Shown: positions 26,813-37,195, counted from the first letter of the stretch. The stretch: 64,000 nt of DNA from Methyloprofundus sp. (GCA_016592635.1 AP023240.1:4195630-4259629); one strand, 5' to 3'. The notes: generated by a model not told the origin, from the sequence alone. Numbers and translations: made by a program.

Positions 26813-27363
26813 TGAAATTTCTCCTTATGGGCGCTTTATTATATGCCTTTGCTTATGCGCCAATGTTACATGCTGAAACGACCCAAGATTTATTTATAGC
26901 CGCTATTCAAGGCAAGCAACAGCGTGTGCAAAATATTTTGGTACAAGGCATAGATGTTAATGGACGAGTAGCTAGTGGTCGTACCGCATTAATGGCAGCA
27001 GCTTATAGTGGGAATTTTCGTATTGCAAAATTATTACTAACCTACGGTGCCAACGTAAACTTAAATGATAAACAAGGCAATACGGCATTAATGGATGCTA
27101 TTATTTTTGGAGATCCGCGTATTGTTAAGCTACTGATAACAGGCGGGGCAGATGTTAATGTAGCCAATGCTCAAGGGGAAGGTGCCTTAGAAATAGCAAA
27201 AAAGACAGAGCATAAACCACTACTCAAGATTCTTGAAAGTGCTGGAGCCAAGCAACAAGTGAGCACTGATGGCGAAACTGAGCAGGAAGCAACTGAGGAG
27301 GTGCCAGTTCAAGATGGAGCAGCCAAAAGCAATGAGGCAGGTGCAGAGCAAAAATCGGAATGA
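26809..27363 (+). CDS. exported ankyrin-repeat protein
   Basis: A signal peptide (residues 1-22, cleavage near LHA-ETT) is followed by three or four ankyrin repeats: TALMAAAYSGNFRIAKLLLT, TALMDAIIFGDPRIVKLLIT and GEGALEIAKKTEHKPLLKIL are the repeat helices, with linking YGANVNLND and GGADVNVAN. The last 35 residues are acidic and low in complexity. Translation is coupled to pilR by ATGA overlap, so it may serve the PilSR regulon or simply share the transcript. Binding partner unknown. Confidence 0.8.
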   Translation: MMKFLLMGALLYAFAYAPMLHAETTQDLFIAAIQGKQQRVQNILVQGIDVNGRVASGRTALMAAAYSGNFRIAKLLLTYGANVNLNDKQGNTALMDAIIFGDPRIVKLLITGGADVNVANAQGEGALEIAKKTEHKPLLKILESAGAKQQVSTDGETEQEATEEVPVQDGAAKSNEAGAEQKSE

Positions 27364-27534
27364 TCCTATTTTGGGGCTTAAAAGACCATTAAAATACGAG
27401 AAATGTATCCCTAAATAAAGACTTAGCAACAATAAGCCGCGCATTAAAAAGACAGGTAGGGTATTATAGTGTATACATTTTTTTAAAATCAGGCAGCGTT
27501 TTATCAAGCTCTGCCAAGCTAGTAGGAACGCTTA

Positions 27535-29280
27535 ATGACCTCCGAAGTATCAACACTTCCAAAATTTTCTGAATTAAATCTTATTGAACCACTCTTAAAA
27601 GGGCTTGATGAAGTGGGCTATGAAACCCCTTCTCCTATCCAAGCGCAAATGATTCCGCTAGTGCTAGCAGGCAAAGATGTTCTCGGCCAAGCACAGACTG
27701 GAACAGGAAAAACCGCTGCTTTTGCTTTACCATTATTATCTAAACTAGATATTAAACAAAAAGACCCACAAGTTTTAGTTTTAGCACCCACACGTGAGTT
27801 AGCGATTCAGGTTGCCGAAGCATTTCAAACGTACGCAAAACATATCAAAGGTTTTCATGTCGCGCCTATTTATGGCGGCCAAGATTATTCTGGTCAATTA
27901 CGTATGCTCAGACGTGGTGCACATGTTGTGGTAGGAACCCCTGGTCGAGTCATGGACCATATGCGTAAAGGCACTTTAAAGTTAGATAATTTATCATGCT
28001 TAGTTTTAGATGAAGCCGATGAAATGCTACGCATGGGCTTTATTGATGATGTCGAGTGGGTTTTAGAGCAGCTTCCCGAGAATAGCCAAAGAGCACTGTT
28101 TTCTGCAACGATGCCGACGGCTATTCGCCGTATTGCTAATAATTATTTACGTGACCCTGAGCACGTTACCATTAAAGTAAAAACCACGACTGCAGAAACT
28201 ATTCGTCAGCGTTATTGGACGGTTAGTGGCATGCATAAGTTAGATGCGTTAACCCGTATTTTAGAAGCAGAAAATTTTGATGGCATCATTATTTTTGTGC
28301 GTACTAAAAATTCCACTATTGAGCTAGCAGAAAAGTTAGAAGCACGTGGTTATTCCGCAGCAGCCATTAATGGTGATTTAGCGCAAAATCAACGTGAAAA
28401 AACCATTCAAAAATTAAAAAATGGCAGACTAGATATTTTAGTTGCCACCGATGTTGCTGCGCGTGGTTTGGATGTACAGCGTATCAGTCATGTTATTAAC
28501 TATGATATTCCTTACGATACCGAAGCATATGTGCATCGTATTGGACGTACAGGACGTGCAGGGCGCACAGGTGATGCGATTCTATTTGTTGCACCACGTG
28601 AAAAACGTATGTTACATGCTATTGAGCGCGCGACTAAACAGCGTATTGATTTAATGGAGATGCCTTCTACTGAGGTAATTAATGACAAGCGTGTTAGTCG
28701 TTTTAAACAAAAAATTACCGATACTTTAGCCACAGAAGAATTAGAGTTCTATAACAAAATTATTGAACAATATGAAACTGAGCACGATATTCCCGCAGTG
28801 GAAATTGCAGCAGCTTTAGCTAAATTAGTACAAGGTGATGAGCCTTTATTATTGAAAAAACCTGCTAAAGTAAAAGAACGTTCCGAGCGGGGGCGTGATC
28901 GTAATGATCGCGATAGAAAACGTAAAGGTGGCACCTTATTAGGTGGCGATATGGAACGTTTTCGTATTGAAGTTGGCAAAGAACATGGTGCGAAACCAGG
29001 TAATATCGTTGGTGCTATCGCCAATGAAGCGGGCTTGGATGGTAAAGCAATTGGTCAAATTGATATGCATAGTACTTTTAGTATTGTTGATTTACCAAAA
29101 GGCATGCCTAAAGAAGTTTTACAAGAGCTACAAAATACACGTGTTGCAGGCCAACAATTACGTATGACTGAGGTGCAAGAGGGCGATAACAATCCTCCAC
29201 GCCAAGAAAAATCATCTTCGCGTCGCGGTGGTGGTGATAAGTCGAATAGAAAGCCACGTAGAAGCCCACGTAGTAATTAA
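27535..29280 (+). CDS. deaD: DEAD-box RNA helicase, CsdA/DeaD type
   Basis: The 581 residues contain all DEAD-box motifs: Q motif SPIQAQMIP, AQTGTGKT, PTRELAIQV, VLDEADEM near residue 158, SAT, ATDVAARGLDV and HRIGRTGRAG. A charged linker (ERGRDRNDRDRKRKG) leads to a DbpA-type RNA-binding domain (MERFRIEVGKEHGAKPGNIVGAIANEA, in part) and a basic Arg-rich tail. CsdA helps ribosome assembly and mRNA turnover in the cold. An AT-rich 170-base leader could carry cold-shock control, but no specific motif was identified. Confidence 0.9.
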   Translation: MTSEVSTLPKFSELNLIEPLLKGLDEVGYETPSPIQAQMIPLVLAGKDVLGQAQTGTGKTAAFALPLLSKLDIKQKDPQVLVLAPTRELAIQVAEAFQTYAKHIKGFHVAPIYGGQDYSGQLRMLRRGAHVVVGTPGRVMDHMRKGTLKLDNLSCLVLDEADEMLRMGFIDDVEWVLEQLPENSQRALFSATMPTAIRRIANNYLRDPEHVTIKVKTTTAETIRQRYWTVSGMHKLDALTRILEAENFDGIIIFVRTKNSTIELAEKLEARGYSAAAINGDLAQNQREKTIQKLKNGRLDILVATDVAARGLDVQRISHVINYDIPYDTEAYVHRIGRTGRAGRTGDAILFVAPREKRMLHAIERATKQRIDLMEMPSTEVINDKRVSRFKQKITDTLATEELEFYNKIIEQYETEHDIPAVEIAAALAKLVQGDEPLLLKKPAKVKERSERGRDRNDRDRKRKGGTLLGGDMERFRIEVGKEHGAKPGNIVGAIANEAGLDGKAIGQIDMHSTFSIVDLPKGMPKEVLQELQNTRVAGQQLRMTEVQEGDNNPPRQEKSSSRRGGGDKSNRKPRRSPRSN

Positions 29281-29312
29281 GTCCTGAAGTTAAACTGTTT
29301 TAACATCTAAAT

Positions 29313-29360
29313 CATAGGATGGGCACGATGCTCCAAGTCGTTACATGCTCCCATCTTATG
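29313..29360. terminator. hairpin after deaD
   Basis: CATAGGATGGG (29313-29323) pairs with CCCATCTTATG (29350-29360), 10 of 11 positions matching. It sits 32 bases after the deaD stop. It belongs to a loose group of GGATGGG hairpins in this window (see 60316). There is no T-run, so it could be a REP-like 3' stabiliser rather than a true terminator. Confidence 0.45.
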
Positions 29361-29441
29361 GTTTGTTGTGTAATTTCTACACACTCCTAAATAAAGCCAT
29401 TTTATTAACTCCGCTCCCTACCCGATAATTCAGAGGTAAAC

Positions 29442-32291
29442 ATGTTTTCTCTAGAAAATATCCCCACCGAATTACATGAGACTACCCAGTTACATGTCCA
29501 GAATTTCAATGAAGCGCTTGTACGATTGGACTTAGACTTTCCAGAAAATGCAGCTGTTATTTCAGTAGTACCCAAAATATTCTGTTGCAGTGAATTTATT
29601 GCGCAAACCTGTGCGCGGCAACCCAAATTTCTACTAGAATTAATCAATTCAGCTAATTTATTCAGCGCAGAGGTGCGTAGTCACTATCGTGATGAATTAA
29701 GCCAAATAACGATTCAGACTGATGCAGAGTTAATGCAGGTTTTACGACAATTTCGTAATAAACAGATGTTACGTATTGCCTGGCGTGATTTAGCTGGATG
29801 GTCTGATTTAGATGAAACGCTGGCCGATTTAACAGCCTTGGCTGAATGCTGTATCCAATTTACTCTAGACTACTTATACCAACAAGCTTGTAATCGACGT
29901 GGCACGCCTGTGTTAGCTGATGGCACGGCACAAGAACTTGTAGTATTGGGCATGGGGAAATTAGGAGCATGGGAGCTAAATTACTCGTCCGATATTGATT
30001 TGATTTTTGCCTATCAAGAGGAAGGTACTTTAGCTGATCGTAAAGAAACCAGCTACGGCGAATTTTTCAGCCGTATTTGCCGGCAATTAGTCAAAGTGTT
30101 GGATGAAATGACAGCTGATGGTTTTGTGTTTAGGACAGATATACGCCTGCGCCCTTTTGGTGATAGTGGTCCTGTGGTCATGACTTTTGACGGCTTGGAA
30201 AACTACTACCAAACTCAAGCGCGTGAATGGGAACGTTATGCGATGGTTAAGGTTCGTCCTGTAGCGGGTAGTCAGCAAGGCGGGCAACAGTTTATGGACT
30301 TAATCAGGCCTTTTGTCTATCGACGTTATTTAGATTATGGTGCTTTTGAAGAATTACGTAGTTTAAAGTTACAGATTACCCAAGAATTGCAACGTAAAGA
30401 CCGTATGGATAACGTTAAATTGGGGCCTGGTGGTATCCGCGAAATTGAGTTTATTGGTCAAGCCTTTCAGCTCATTCGTGGTGGTCAAGATACTGAACTA
30501 CAAGAGCGACGTATCCAAGTTATTCTCAAACTATTAGGCGAACATGATTTACTATCAATTGCAGACAGTGAACAACTGCAAGAATCTTACCGATTTTTAC
30601 GCCGTGTGGAAAATCATATTCAAGAGTTTCAAGATAAACAAGCGCATGACTTGCCCAAAACGGCACGTGAACAACATATTTTAGCCTTCTCTCTAGGGTA
30701 TGCCGACTGGGATAGTTTTAGCGATTATTTAGCGCAAGTGCGTCAACGTGTGCATGCGGTTTTTGTCGAAGTTTTTTCTATTGAGCAAGACAATGCCAGC
30801 CCGCAAGCAAGTGCTGAAATTTGGACAGGGCATGCAGATGAAGACTTGTGCTTAAACAAATTAATTGAGTTAGGCTACCAGCAACCTGAACAGGTTTTAG
30901 TGCTCCTGAGTCAATTGAAAACAGCATCCGCTGTTAAACGCTTAACCACCAAAGGTGCGCTTACTTTTGATAAATTAGTGCCCAAAATTCTTAATGTGGC
31001 CGTACATGAAAAAAATGCCTACCTCACGTTACAACGCCTATGTACTTTATTTGAAGCCTTAGCAGGCCGAAATGTTTATTTGGCATTACTGGTAGAAAAT
31101 GAACACGCCTTACAGCAACTGGTCACGCTAACCGCCGCAAGTTCTTGGATTAGTGAATACTTGGCTAAATATCCAGCATTATTTGATGAACTGCTCGATA
31201 CTCGGTCATTATATGATCCATTAGAAAAATCAGCATTACAGCAACAATTAGCAGAACAATTGCAGTGCATTGATGACGCTGATTTAGAACAACTCATGTA
31301 TGCTTTACGTAAATTCAAGCAAATTAATGTGTTAAGAGTCGCCGCAGCCGATATTATGGGCGCGGTACCATTGATGGTAGTCAGTGATTATTTGAGCTAT
31401 ATCGCTGAAGTGATTTTGGAGCAAGCGGTCAAAATTGCATGGCAAATTCTTGCTGTAAAACATGGAGTACCTCCTAATACCAGTGCGGAAAAAATGTATT
31501 TTGGTATTGTTGGCTTTGGCAAGTTAGGGGGAGTCGAGCTAAGCTATAGCTCTGATTTGGATTTAGTCTTTATTTATGACTATTCTGATAATAATGCGAT
31601 GACTGATGGCCACAAAGCGATTAGTAGTGCACAATTTTATGGCACTTTAGGGCAACGTGTACGCAGTTTGCTCAATACACAATTGTTATCAGGTATGGCA
31701 TATGAAATTGATATGCGCTTACGCCCTAGTGGTGATTCAGGCTTATTAGTTACGCCATTAGGAAGTTATGAGCACTACTTAAAAAAAGAAGCTTGGACTT
31801 GGGAACACCAAGCTTTAGTACGTGGTCGCTTTATTACTGGCGATCCTGCAACGCAAGCAAAATACGAGGCGATTCGTCATAATATTTTAAGCTTGCCTAG
31901 AAATGCAGAGGATTTACAACAAGAAGTACGCGAAATGCGCGAAAAAATGCGCGCTACTTTGGACAATAGCAACCAAAGCAACTTCAATTTGAAACAAGGT
32001 ATTGGTGGTATTACTGATATAGAATTTATGGTGCAGTATTGTATTTTGGCTTGGTCAGCTAATCATCCAAGTTTAACAAAATTTACCGATAATATGAGTT
32101 TATTAGATAGTTTAGCAGAACAAGACTTGTTCAAAGCTGAAGACGCTAAAATGCTTAAGCAAGCCTATTGCCAATTCCGTGATCGAGGCCATAAAGAAGC
32201 CTTGCAAGGCAATAAGGCAATCATCTCACAAGATGAATTAGTAGAAAAACGGCAACAAGTTGCTGCTATTTGGCAAGCACTCATGTTGTAG
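29442..32291 (+). CDS. glnE: glutamine synthetase adenylyltransferase/deadenylylase
   Basis: The 949-residue protein has two nucleotidyltransferase domains, each followed by a helical domain. The N-terminal (de-adenylylating) site has LGKLGAWELNYSSDIDLIF near residue 175, and the C-terminal (adenylylating) site has FGKLGGVELSYSSDLDLVF near residue 690. GPGGIREIEF and GIGGITDIEF recur after each. GlnE reversibly modifies glutamine synthetase in response to PII and glutamine. The ribosome site GAGGTAAAC precedes the start. Length equals that of E. coli GlnE. Confidence 0.95.
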   Translation: MFSLENIPTELHETTQLHVQNFNEALVRLDLDFPENAAVISVVPKIFCCSEFIAQTCARQPKFLLELINSANLFSAEVRSHYRDELSQITIQTDAELMQVLRQFRNKQMLRIAWRDLAGWSDLDETLADLTALAECCIQFTLDYLYQQACNRRGTPVLADGTAQELVVLGMGKLGAWELNYSSDIDLIFAYQEEGTLADRKETSYGEFFSRICRQLVKVLDEMTADGFVFRTDIRLRPFGDSGPVVMTFDGLENYYQTQAREWERYAMVKVRPVAGSQQGGQQFMDLIRPFVYRRYLDYGAFEELRSLKLQITQELQRKDRMDNVKLGPGGIREIEFIGQAFQLIRGGQDTELQERRIQVILKLLGEHDLLSIADSEQLQESYRFLRRVENHIQEFQDKQAHDLPKTAREQHILAFSLGYADWDSFSDYLAQVRQRVHAVFVEVFSIEQDNASPQASAEIWTGHADEDLCLNKLIELGYQQPEQVLVLLSQLKTASAVKRLTTKGALTFDKLVPKILNVAVHEKNAYLTLQRLCTLFEALAGRNVYLALLVENEHALQQLVTLTAASSWISEYLAKYPALFDELLDTRSLYDPLEKSALQQQLAEQLQCIDDADLEQLMYALRKFKQINVLRVAAADIMGAVPLMVVSDYLSYIAEVILEQAVKIAWQILAVKHGVPPNTSAEKMYFGIVGFGKLGGVELSYSSDLDLVFIYDYSDNNAMTDGHKAISSAQFYGTLGQRVRSLLNTQLLSGMAYEIDMRLRPSGDSGLLVTPLGSYEHYLKKEAWTWEHQALVRGRFITGDPATQAKYEAIRHNILSLPRNAEDLQQEVREMREKMRATLDNSNQSNFNLKQGIGGITDIEFMVQYCILAWSANHPSLTKFTDNMSLLDSLAEQDLFKAEDAKMLKQAYCQFRDRGHKEALQGNKAIISQDELVEKRQQVAAIWQALML

Positions 32292-32337
32292 GGTTGATGT
32301 TATTCAAGGGCATCAGAAAATAGCTGTGATTGAGAAA

Positions 32338-33267
32338 ATGATCATTTTAAGTCTAGGTTTATGTAGGCAAATGGTTCAATATATCCTGCTACTTGGTGTA
32401 TTAGCAACTTACTTCTCTAGTCCAAGCCAAGCAGTAGAAAACTTATTTCAAGAGCATAGCGTCCGTACAGGTGTTTACCTTAAATCATTCCCTGATATTA
32501 GTCGTTATGATATGGAAACGGTCATGCAGTATTGGGGGAAAGAAATAGCACAATATATTGGCATCCCAATCCACACCCACGTTTATACAAGCATAGCATT
32601 GATGCGCAATGATTTTGATCGAGGAAAAATCAACGTTATCTTGGCCTCACCTTTAAATATAATTAATGAATTTGATCTAAACCAATTAGCTGATGGTTAT
32701 ATGGCTGTCAAACAAGATAAAGTCGCTGATAAATTGCTGCTGGTAACCCAAAAACAATCTGGAATTAATAGTATTCAAGACTGTAAAAATAAGCAATTAA
32801 TGTTGGTGGAAAATGATGCCATAGGCACAATGTATATTGATGTTTTAATGCTACAAGCCTTCGACAAACCGGCTAAATCTATTTTCAAAAGCATTCAATA
32901 TGCCCAAAAATCAAACCAACTCGTTTTAAATCTATTTTTTGACCGTACTGAAGTCATTATTGTTTACAAACATTTTTATGAGCTGGCAAATGAGTTAAAC
33001 CCTCAAATCAAAAACCAAACCCAGGTGATTGCTACTTTAGATAAGGTGCCTCATGGGCTAGGTTTTTTTCATAAAAAGGTACCCTCTGCCTTTAGAGAAA
33101 AAGTACTTGCAGAATTTTTTAAACTTGAACAAACGCCTAGGGGAGAACAATTACTAACTGTATTTCATGCTGAAAAATTAGTACCTGCAAGTATTGATAA
33201 CTTAATTGCAATTAAACAGTTAAAACAGCAATATAAATCTTTAGCTAGTAAGAATAGTACTCACTAG
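32338..33267 (+). CDS. PhnD-like periplasmic binding protein, paralogue 1
   Basis: After a signal peptide ending near PSQA, the mature part follows the PhnD/phosphonate-type substrate-binding fold: VRTGVYLKSFPDISRYDMET, YTSIALMRNDFDRGKINVIL, ASPLNIINEF, CKNKQLMLVENDAIGTMYIDV, NLFFDRTEVIIVYKHFYEL and PHGLGFFHKKVP. Transporter-linked PhnD proteins bind phosphonate or phosphite, but no permease or ATPase is here. Paralogue 2 is the closest relative by eye. I start at ATG 32338; codons further upstream overlap glnE, and ATG 32371 is an alternative that still keeps most of the signal. The ligand is unknown. Confidence 0.78.
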   Translation: MIILSLGLCRQMVQYILLLGVLATYFSSPSQAVENLFQEHSVRTGVYLKSFPDISRYDMETVMQYWGKEIAQYIGIPIHTHVYTSIALMRNDFDRGKINVILASPLNIINEFDLNQLADGYMAVKQDKVADKLLLVTQKQSGINSIQDCKNKQLMLVENDAIGTMYIDVLMLQAFDKPAKSIFKSIQYAQKSNQLVLNLFFDRTEVIIVYKHFYELANELNPQIKNQTQVIATLDKVPHGLGFFHKKVPSAFREKVLAEFFKLEQTPRGEQLLTVFHAEKLVPASIDNLIAIKQLKQQYKSLASKNSTH

Positions 33268-33560
33268 GCAGCTAGTCTTGCTATTTACCCTAAGTGCATA
33301 GCCAAAAATCTCGTCCCTTAGTTTTTTTCATATTATCCAAAATTAAAGTCAATACTGTGATGCAGTTACAGAGAATATGCTAAATTCTCAAATTACTTCA
33401 CAGACCTTAGTGCTACCTCTACTAGATAATATTATTTCCCAATATTTAAGTTAGTGAAACTGATTAACTATATAGGATAAATAATTTTGTTGTTATATCA
33501 ATTATATAAATCAATACCCTCTTATATCATGGCTTTCAATGGTCAGCACGTAACGAGAAT

Positions 33561-34508
33561 ATGCTTAATTTAATAAGCAACATTTCTTACCTCATTATAT
33601 TGAAGGTACTTAAACTAGCATTATACCTCCCGCTATTTATTATATTTTTTTTCTGTTTAAGCAAGCCCAGCTGGGCAGAAGAGGACTTATTCCAAGAGCG
33701 TAGCCTGCGCACAGGTATCTACTTGCAATCATTTCCTGATATTAGCTTGCAAGATATGCAAACTGCCATGCAGTATTGGACACAAGAAATTGCAGAGTAC
33801 TCTGGTATTAAAGGGCAGGTTTATTTTTACAAAGACTTACAACGTATGCGGACTGATTTTTATCGAGGGAAAATAAACTTTATTCTGACATCCCCTTTAA
33901 ATATTATTAATCATTTTGATTTACAACAGTTTTCTGATGGCTATCTTTCTGTCATGTACGGTACACCAACTGACCAATTGGTGGTACTGTCAGGAAAAAA
34001 TTCTGGTATCAATAATATGACTGACTGTAAAGGTAAGCACTTAACACTGTTAAATAATGACCCTGTCTCAGAAATGTATGCCGACATTTTAATGCTACAA
34101 GCCTTTGGTAAGCCTGCTAAATCGATTTTCAAAAAAATAGAATATATTCATAAGTCTAATCAGCAGATTTTAAAATTATTTTTTAAAACTACCGATGTCA
34201 TTTTAGCGTATAAAAATTTTTATGCCTTAGCGAGTGAGTTGAATCCGCAAATTAAAGCAACGACACAGATCATTGCAACGTTAGATGGGATGCCGCGCGG
34301 AATGGGCTTGTTCCATAAAAATGTCCCTGTTGACTTTAGAGAGCAAGTTCTGAGCATTCTGTTTACCTTAGATACCCATATTAAAGGCCGGCAACTGTTA
34401 ACCATGTTTTATTCTGATAAGTTAATTCGTGCGAATATTGATGCTTTGGCACCAGTACTACGATTAAAACAACAGTACCTGCAATTACTTAAGCAAAGGA
34501 GCAAATAA
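33561..34508 (+). CDS. PhnD-like periplasmic binding protein, paralogue 2
   Basis: A 315-residue paralogue with a signal peptide ending near SWA-EED. It parallels the first copy throughout: LRTGIYLQSFPDISLQDMQ, RMRTDFYRGKINFILTSPL, LMLQAFGKPAKSIFKKIEY and PRGMGLFHKNVP. About 290 bases of AT-rich DNA separate it from copy 1 and may hold a promoter (TATAGGATAAATAAT near 33470); the following copies are tightly spaced, so transcription of copies 2-5 and the kinase may start here. Binding-site residues cannot be assigned by eye. Confidence 0.78.
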   Translation: MLNLISNISYLIILKVLKLALYLPLFIIFFFCLSKPSWAEEDLFQERSLRTGIYLQSFPDISLQDMQTAMQYWTQEIAEYSGIKGQVYFYKDLQRMRTDFYRGKINFILTSPLNIINHFDLQQFSDGYLSVMYGTPTDQLVVLSGKNSGINNMTDCKGKHLTLLNNDPVSEMYADILMLQAFGKPAKSIFKKIEYIHKSNQQILKLFFKTTDVILAYKNFYALASELNPQIKATTQIIATLDGMPRGMGLFHKNVPVDFREQVLSILFTLDTHIKGRQLLTMFYSDKLIRANIDALAPVLRLKQQYLQLLKQRSK

Positions 34509-34510
34509 TA

Positions 34511-35392
34511 ATGAAAATATTGTATTTGTTAATTTGCTTTTTTGCAGTGCAAGTTCAAGCAGAGCAAACTAAAGAGGTAGCACCTCGTTTAGCAATGGGG
34601 TTTTATTATCCTTCATTAAGTAATGTCTCTAGTCGTACCGATATTGAACTTTCGTTGAGTTATTGGGTGAAAGAATTAACTCATAAGATAGGCCTTGAAA
34701 ACGCCTATTCTGTCTTATTTGATGATATTCATGCAATGAATAGCGCCTTCGAAAAGGGGCAGTTAGATATGGTTATTGCACCACCACTGTTAATTGCCAA
34801 TTATTTTAAGCGCCCATTATTAAGTGATGGCTTTATGGCTGTTAAGCAGCTGCATAAGATGGATCAGCTTGTGATTATTGCCAGACATGGCCAACTACAA
34901 GCTACTGAAAACTATGTAGGGAAACGCTTATTATTGCCAAAAAATAATTTTCTGGCTCAAATTTTTCTGGAAAGTGAGGTATTAAAGCAATCCCAACAGC
35001 CTCTACAGCAGGTATTTTCTCAAATAGATTATGTTAATAAGAATCAGAGCATTATTCTGAATTTGTTTTTTGATAAAGCAGATGTAGCGGTTACCTACGC
35101 AAGTACTTTAGAGTTAATGGTAGAAATGAATCCACAAGTGGCTAAAAAAATTACAGTACTTGCACAGCTCCCTGTAAAAGGCGGTAATTACGGTTATTTT
35201 CACCATGAATATGCTTTACAAGAGACCTTAAAAAAAGAAGCATCTCGCTTTACTAGCGAACCACGAGGCAAGCAAATTTTAGAGGTATTCCAAACCTCTG
35301 AAATCGCAATGAGTTATGTTGAAGATTTAGATAGTTTTGATCGCTTTTACCAGTCATATTTAATGCTCAAAAAAGTGCAGGCCAATGATTAA
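34511..35392 (+). CDS. PhnD-like periplasmic binding protein, paralogue 3
   Basis: The 293 residues have a short signal peptide ending near VQA-EQT. It keeps the family frame (MGFYYPSLSNVSSRTDIEL, FEKGQLDMVIAPPLLIANYF, KRLLLPKNNFLAQIFLESEV, NLFFDKADVAVTYASTLEL) but differs from copies 1 and 2 in the ligand-facing segments: SPLNII becomes APPLLI. It is close to copy 4. It starts two bases after copy 2 and overlaps copy 4 by eight bases, so translation is coupled. Confidence 0.78.
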   Translation: MKILYLLICFFAVQVQAEQTKEVAPRLAMGFYYPSLSNVSSRTDIELSLSYWVKELTHKIGLENAYSVLFDDIHAMNSAFEKGQLDMVIAPPLLIANYFKRPLLSDGFMAVKQLHKMDQLVIIARHGQLQATENYVGKRLLLPKNNFLAQIFLESEVLKQSQQPLQQVFSQIDYVNKNQSIILNLFFDKADVAVTYASTLELMVEMNPQVAKKITVLAQLPVKGGNYGYFHHEYALQETLKKEASRFTSEPRGKQILEVFQTSEIAMSYVEDLDSFDRFYQSYLMLKKVQAND

Positions 35393-36284
35393 AGTTCTGA
35401 TGTTTTTATTGCTGACAATACCCTATTGTTCAGCAACATTATCTGCCAATGAGCAAGATACTATAAGTAAGATAACAATCGGTTGGTATTTTCCAGGTAT
35501 CAATAAAAAAGTGAGTCGAACAGACTTTCAAATTGCTATCAATTTTTGGATGGATGAATTTGGCAAACCTCAAGGTATTGAAGATATTAATAGTCGTTTA
35601 TTTGATAGTGTTGAAAAAATGAAAATCGCTTTTAATAACTCTGAGCTCGACTATATAGTGGCGCCTCCACTATTATTTGTAAAATATTTTGATATGCATA
35701 AAGTGACTAAAGGCATTATCGCAAAAAATATTACCGGTAAACCTTATGGTGTGGTGGTTCTAGTACGTAAAGAACTACAGAATCTTAGTGAGCTAAAAAA
35801 TAAACGCTTAGTGATGCCGGATAATGATGAGTTAGCGGAAGTCTTTTTGGAGACATTAGTCATTCCAGAATTTAAGCAAAGTTACTCGCAAGTATTTAGT
35901 TCGGTAAACTATACGCAAAAACACAATACTGTTGTGCATCAGTTATTTTTTAATCAGGCCGATGTTGGCGTTACTTATCTGGAGTCCTTTGATTTAATGG
36001 TAGAATTAAATCCACAAATAGCAGATAAAATAAAAATTTTAGCAAACTTCCCCATTGATTCACCTAATTACAGTTTTTTTCATAAGAAATTTCCCGAAAA
36101 ATTACGTGATGAACTCATTGCTGCAATGATTAAATTAAACAAATCAGATGAGGCAACCCAAATATTTAATGGCTTTATGATGGAGTCGTTATTAGAGTGC
36201 TCTGTTGAATCATTAGAGCCGTTTTATCAACTTAATGAGCGCTATAAGCAATTAAAACAACAAATAAGTGGTAAATCACGATGA
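35385..36284 (+). CDS. PhnD-like periplasmic binding protein, paralogue 4
   Basis: The 299-residue paralogue has a signal peptide ending near SATLSA. The blocks ITIGWYFPGINKKVSRTDF, DYIVAPPLLFVKYFD, KRLVMPDNDELAEVFLETLV and QLFFNQADVGVTYLESFDL place it with copy 3. The overlap with both neighbours (eight bases before, four after) shows a single mRNA. As with the others, no cognate ABC transporter genes are present, which favours a sensing role over uptake. Confidence 0.78.
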   Translation: MIKVLMFLLLTIPYCSATLSANEQDTISKITIGWYFPGINKKVSRTDFQIAINFWMDEFGKPQGIEDINSRLFDSVEKMKIAFNNSELDYIVAPPLLFVKYFDMHKVTKGIIAKNITGKPYGVVVLVRKELQNLSELKNKRLVMPDNDELAEVFLETLVIPEFKQSYSQVFSSVNYTQKHNTVVHQLFFNQADVGVTYLESFDLMVELNPQIADKIKILANFPIDSPNYSFFHKKFPEKLRDELIAAMIKLNKSDEATQIFNGFMMESLLECSVESLEPFYQLNERYKQLKQQISGKSR

Positions 36285-37195
36285 TTGCTATTGGCTTTTA
36301 CTACATTGTGCGCTTAATAAGCAAATATGTACTCGTTATTTGTCTATACTTAGCTTTAACGAATGTAGCACATGCCAAACCAGAGCAATTTACTTTGGCA
36401 TATTTAAAAACTGGCTTAAGCGAATTAACCGATACCAATAGGAGAGTTGGCTTAAAGCTATTAGTTAATGAATTGATTCAAGATGATACTGTTCGACAAA
36501 CTATTCAGCCTGTAGATAGCTTAGCAGGCCTACAGCACTTAATTATCCGATCTGACGTAGATTATATTTTTATTAACAGTTATCACTATATTAGCCACTA
36601 TGATTTTTTTAAGCAGCATCTTAAGCAGCCAATTTGGGCCATTCAACGTGGTACCGAGCGCCGTGAAAATTATATTATCGTTACACGCAAGCGTTATGCA
36701 GGACAATCATTACACCAACTGAGAGGCAAAAATATCTCACTGTACCAACCATATTTATTAGTCAAACTATACCTTGATTATCTGATCAAACAATCTGATA
36801 ATCAAAATAGTACGCAGTTTTTTAGTAAGATAAAATACACTAAAACAGCTTCACAGCCCATATTAGATGTCTTTTTTGGTAAGAGTGATTTATGTATAGT
36901 ACAACAGCATATTTTTGATTTGGCCGTGGACCTTAACCCTGCAATTCTCAAAGAACTCACTATTATTCATGAGTCAGGTCATCTATTTTTTCCTGCTTTA
37001 GCATTTAGCCTTAAACAGGCAGATAGTCTATATATTACGACAGTCAATCAAGGTTTGAGCAATTTTGAGGAAAATATTCGTGGTGAACAAATTTTGGAAA
37101 TGTTAGGCTTGCATAAAATCATTCCTATACAAGCGGAACAATTACAGCCTATGTACCATATTTACCAAGCCTTTCATGGCTTAGATGCGCAGTGA
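36281..37195 (+). CDS. PhnD-like periplasmic binding protein, paralogue 5 (divergent)
   Basis: The 304 residues form the most diverged member. The signal peptide ends near AHA-KPE. LAYLKTGLSELTDTNRRVGL replaces the usual first strand, and SDVDYIFINSYHYISHYDF replaces the SPLNII/APPLLI loop, so a different ligand is likely. LDVFFGKSDLCIVQQHIFDLAVDLNP and GHLFFPALAFSLKQ keep the second-lobe pattern. The stop overlaps the GTG of a truncated sixth copy. A sensor kinase follows. Confidence 0.72.
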   Translation: MIAIGFYYIVRLISKYVLVICLYLALTNVAHAKPEQFTLAYLKTGLSELTDTNRRVGLKLLVNELIQDDTVRQTIQPVDSLAGLQHLIIRSDVDYIFINSYHYISHYDFFKQHLKQPIWAIQRGTERRENYIIVTRKRYAGQSLHQLRGKNISLYQPYLLVKLYLDYLIKQSDNQNSTQFFSKIKYTKTASQPILDVFFGKSDLCIVQQHIFDLAVDLNPAILKELTIIHESGHLFFPALAFSLKQADSLYITTVNQGLSNFEENIRGEQILEMLGLHKIIPIQAEQLQPMYHIYQAFHGLDAQ

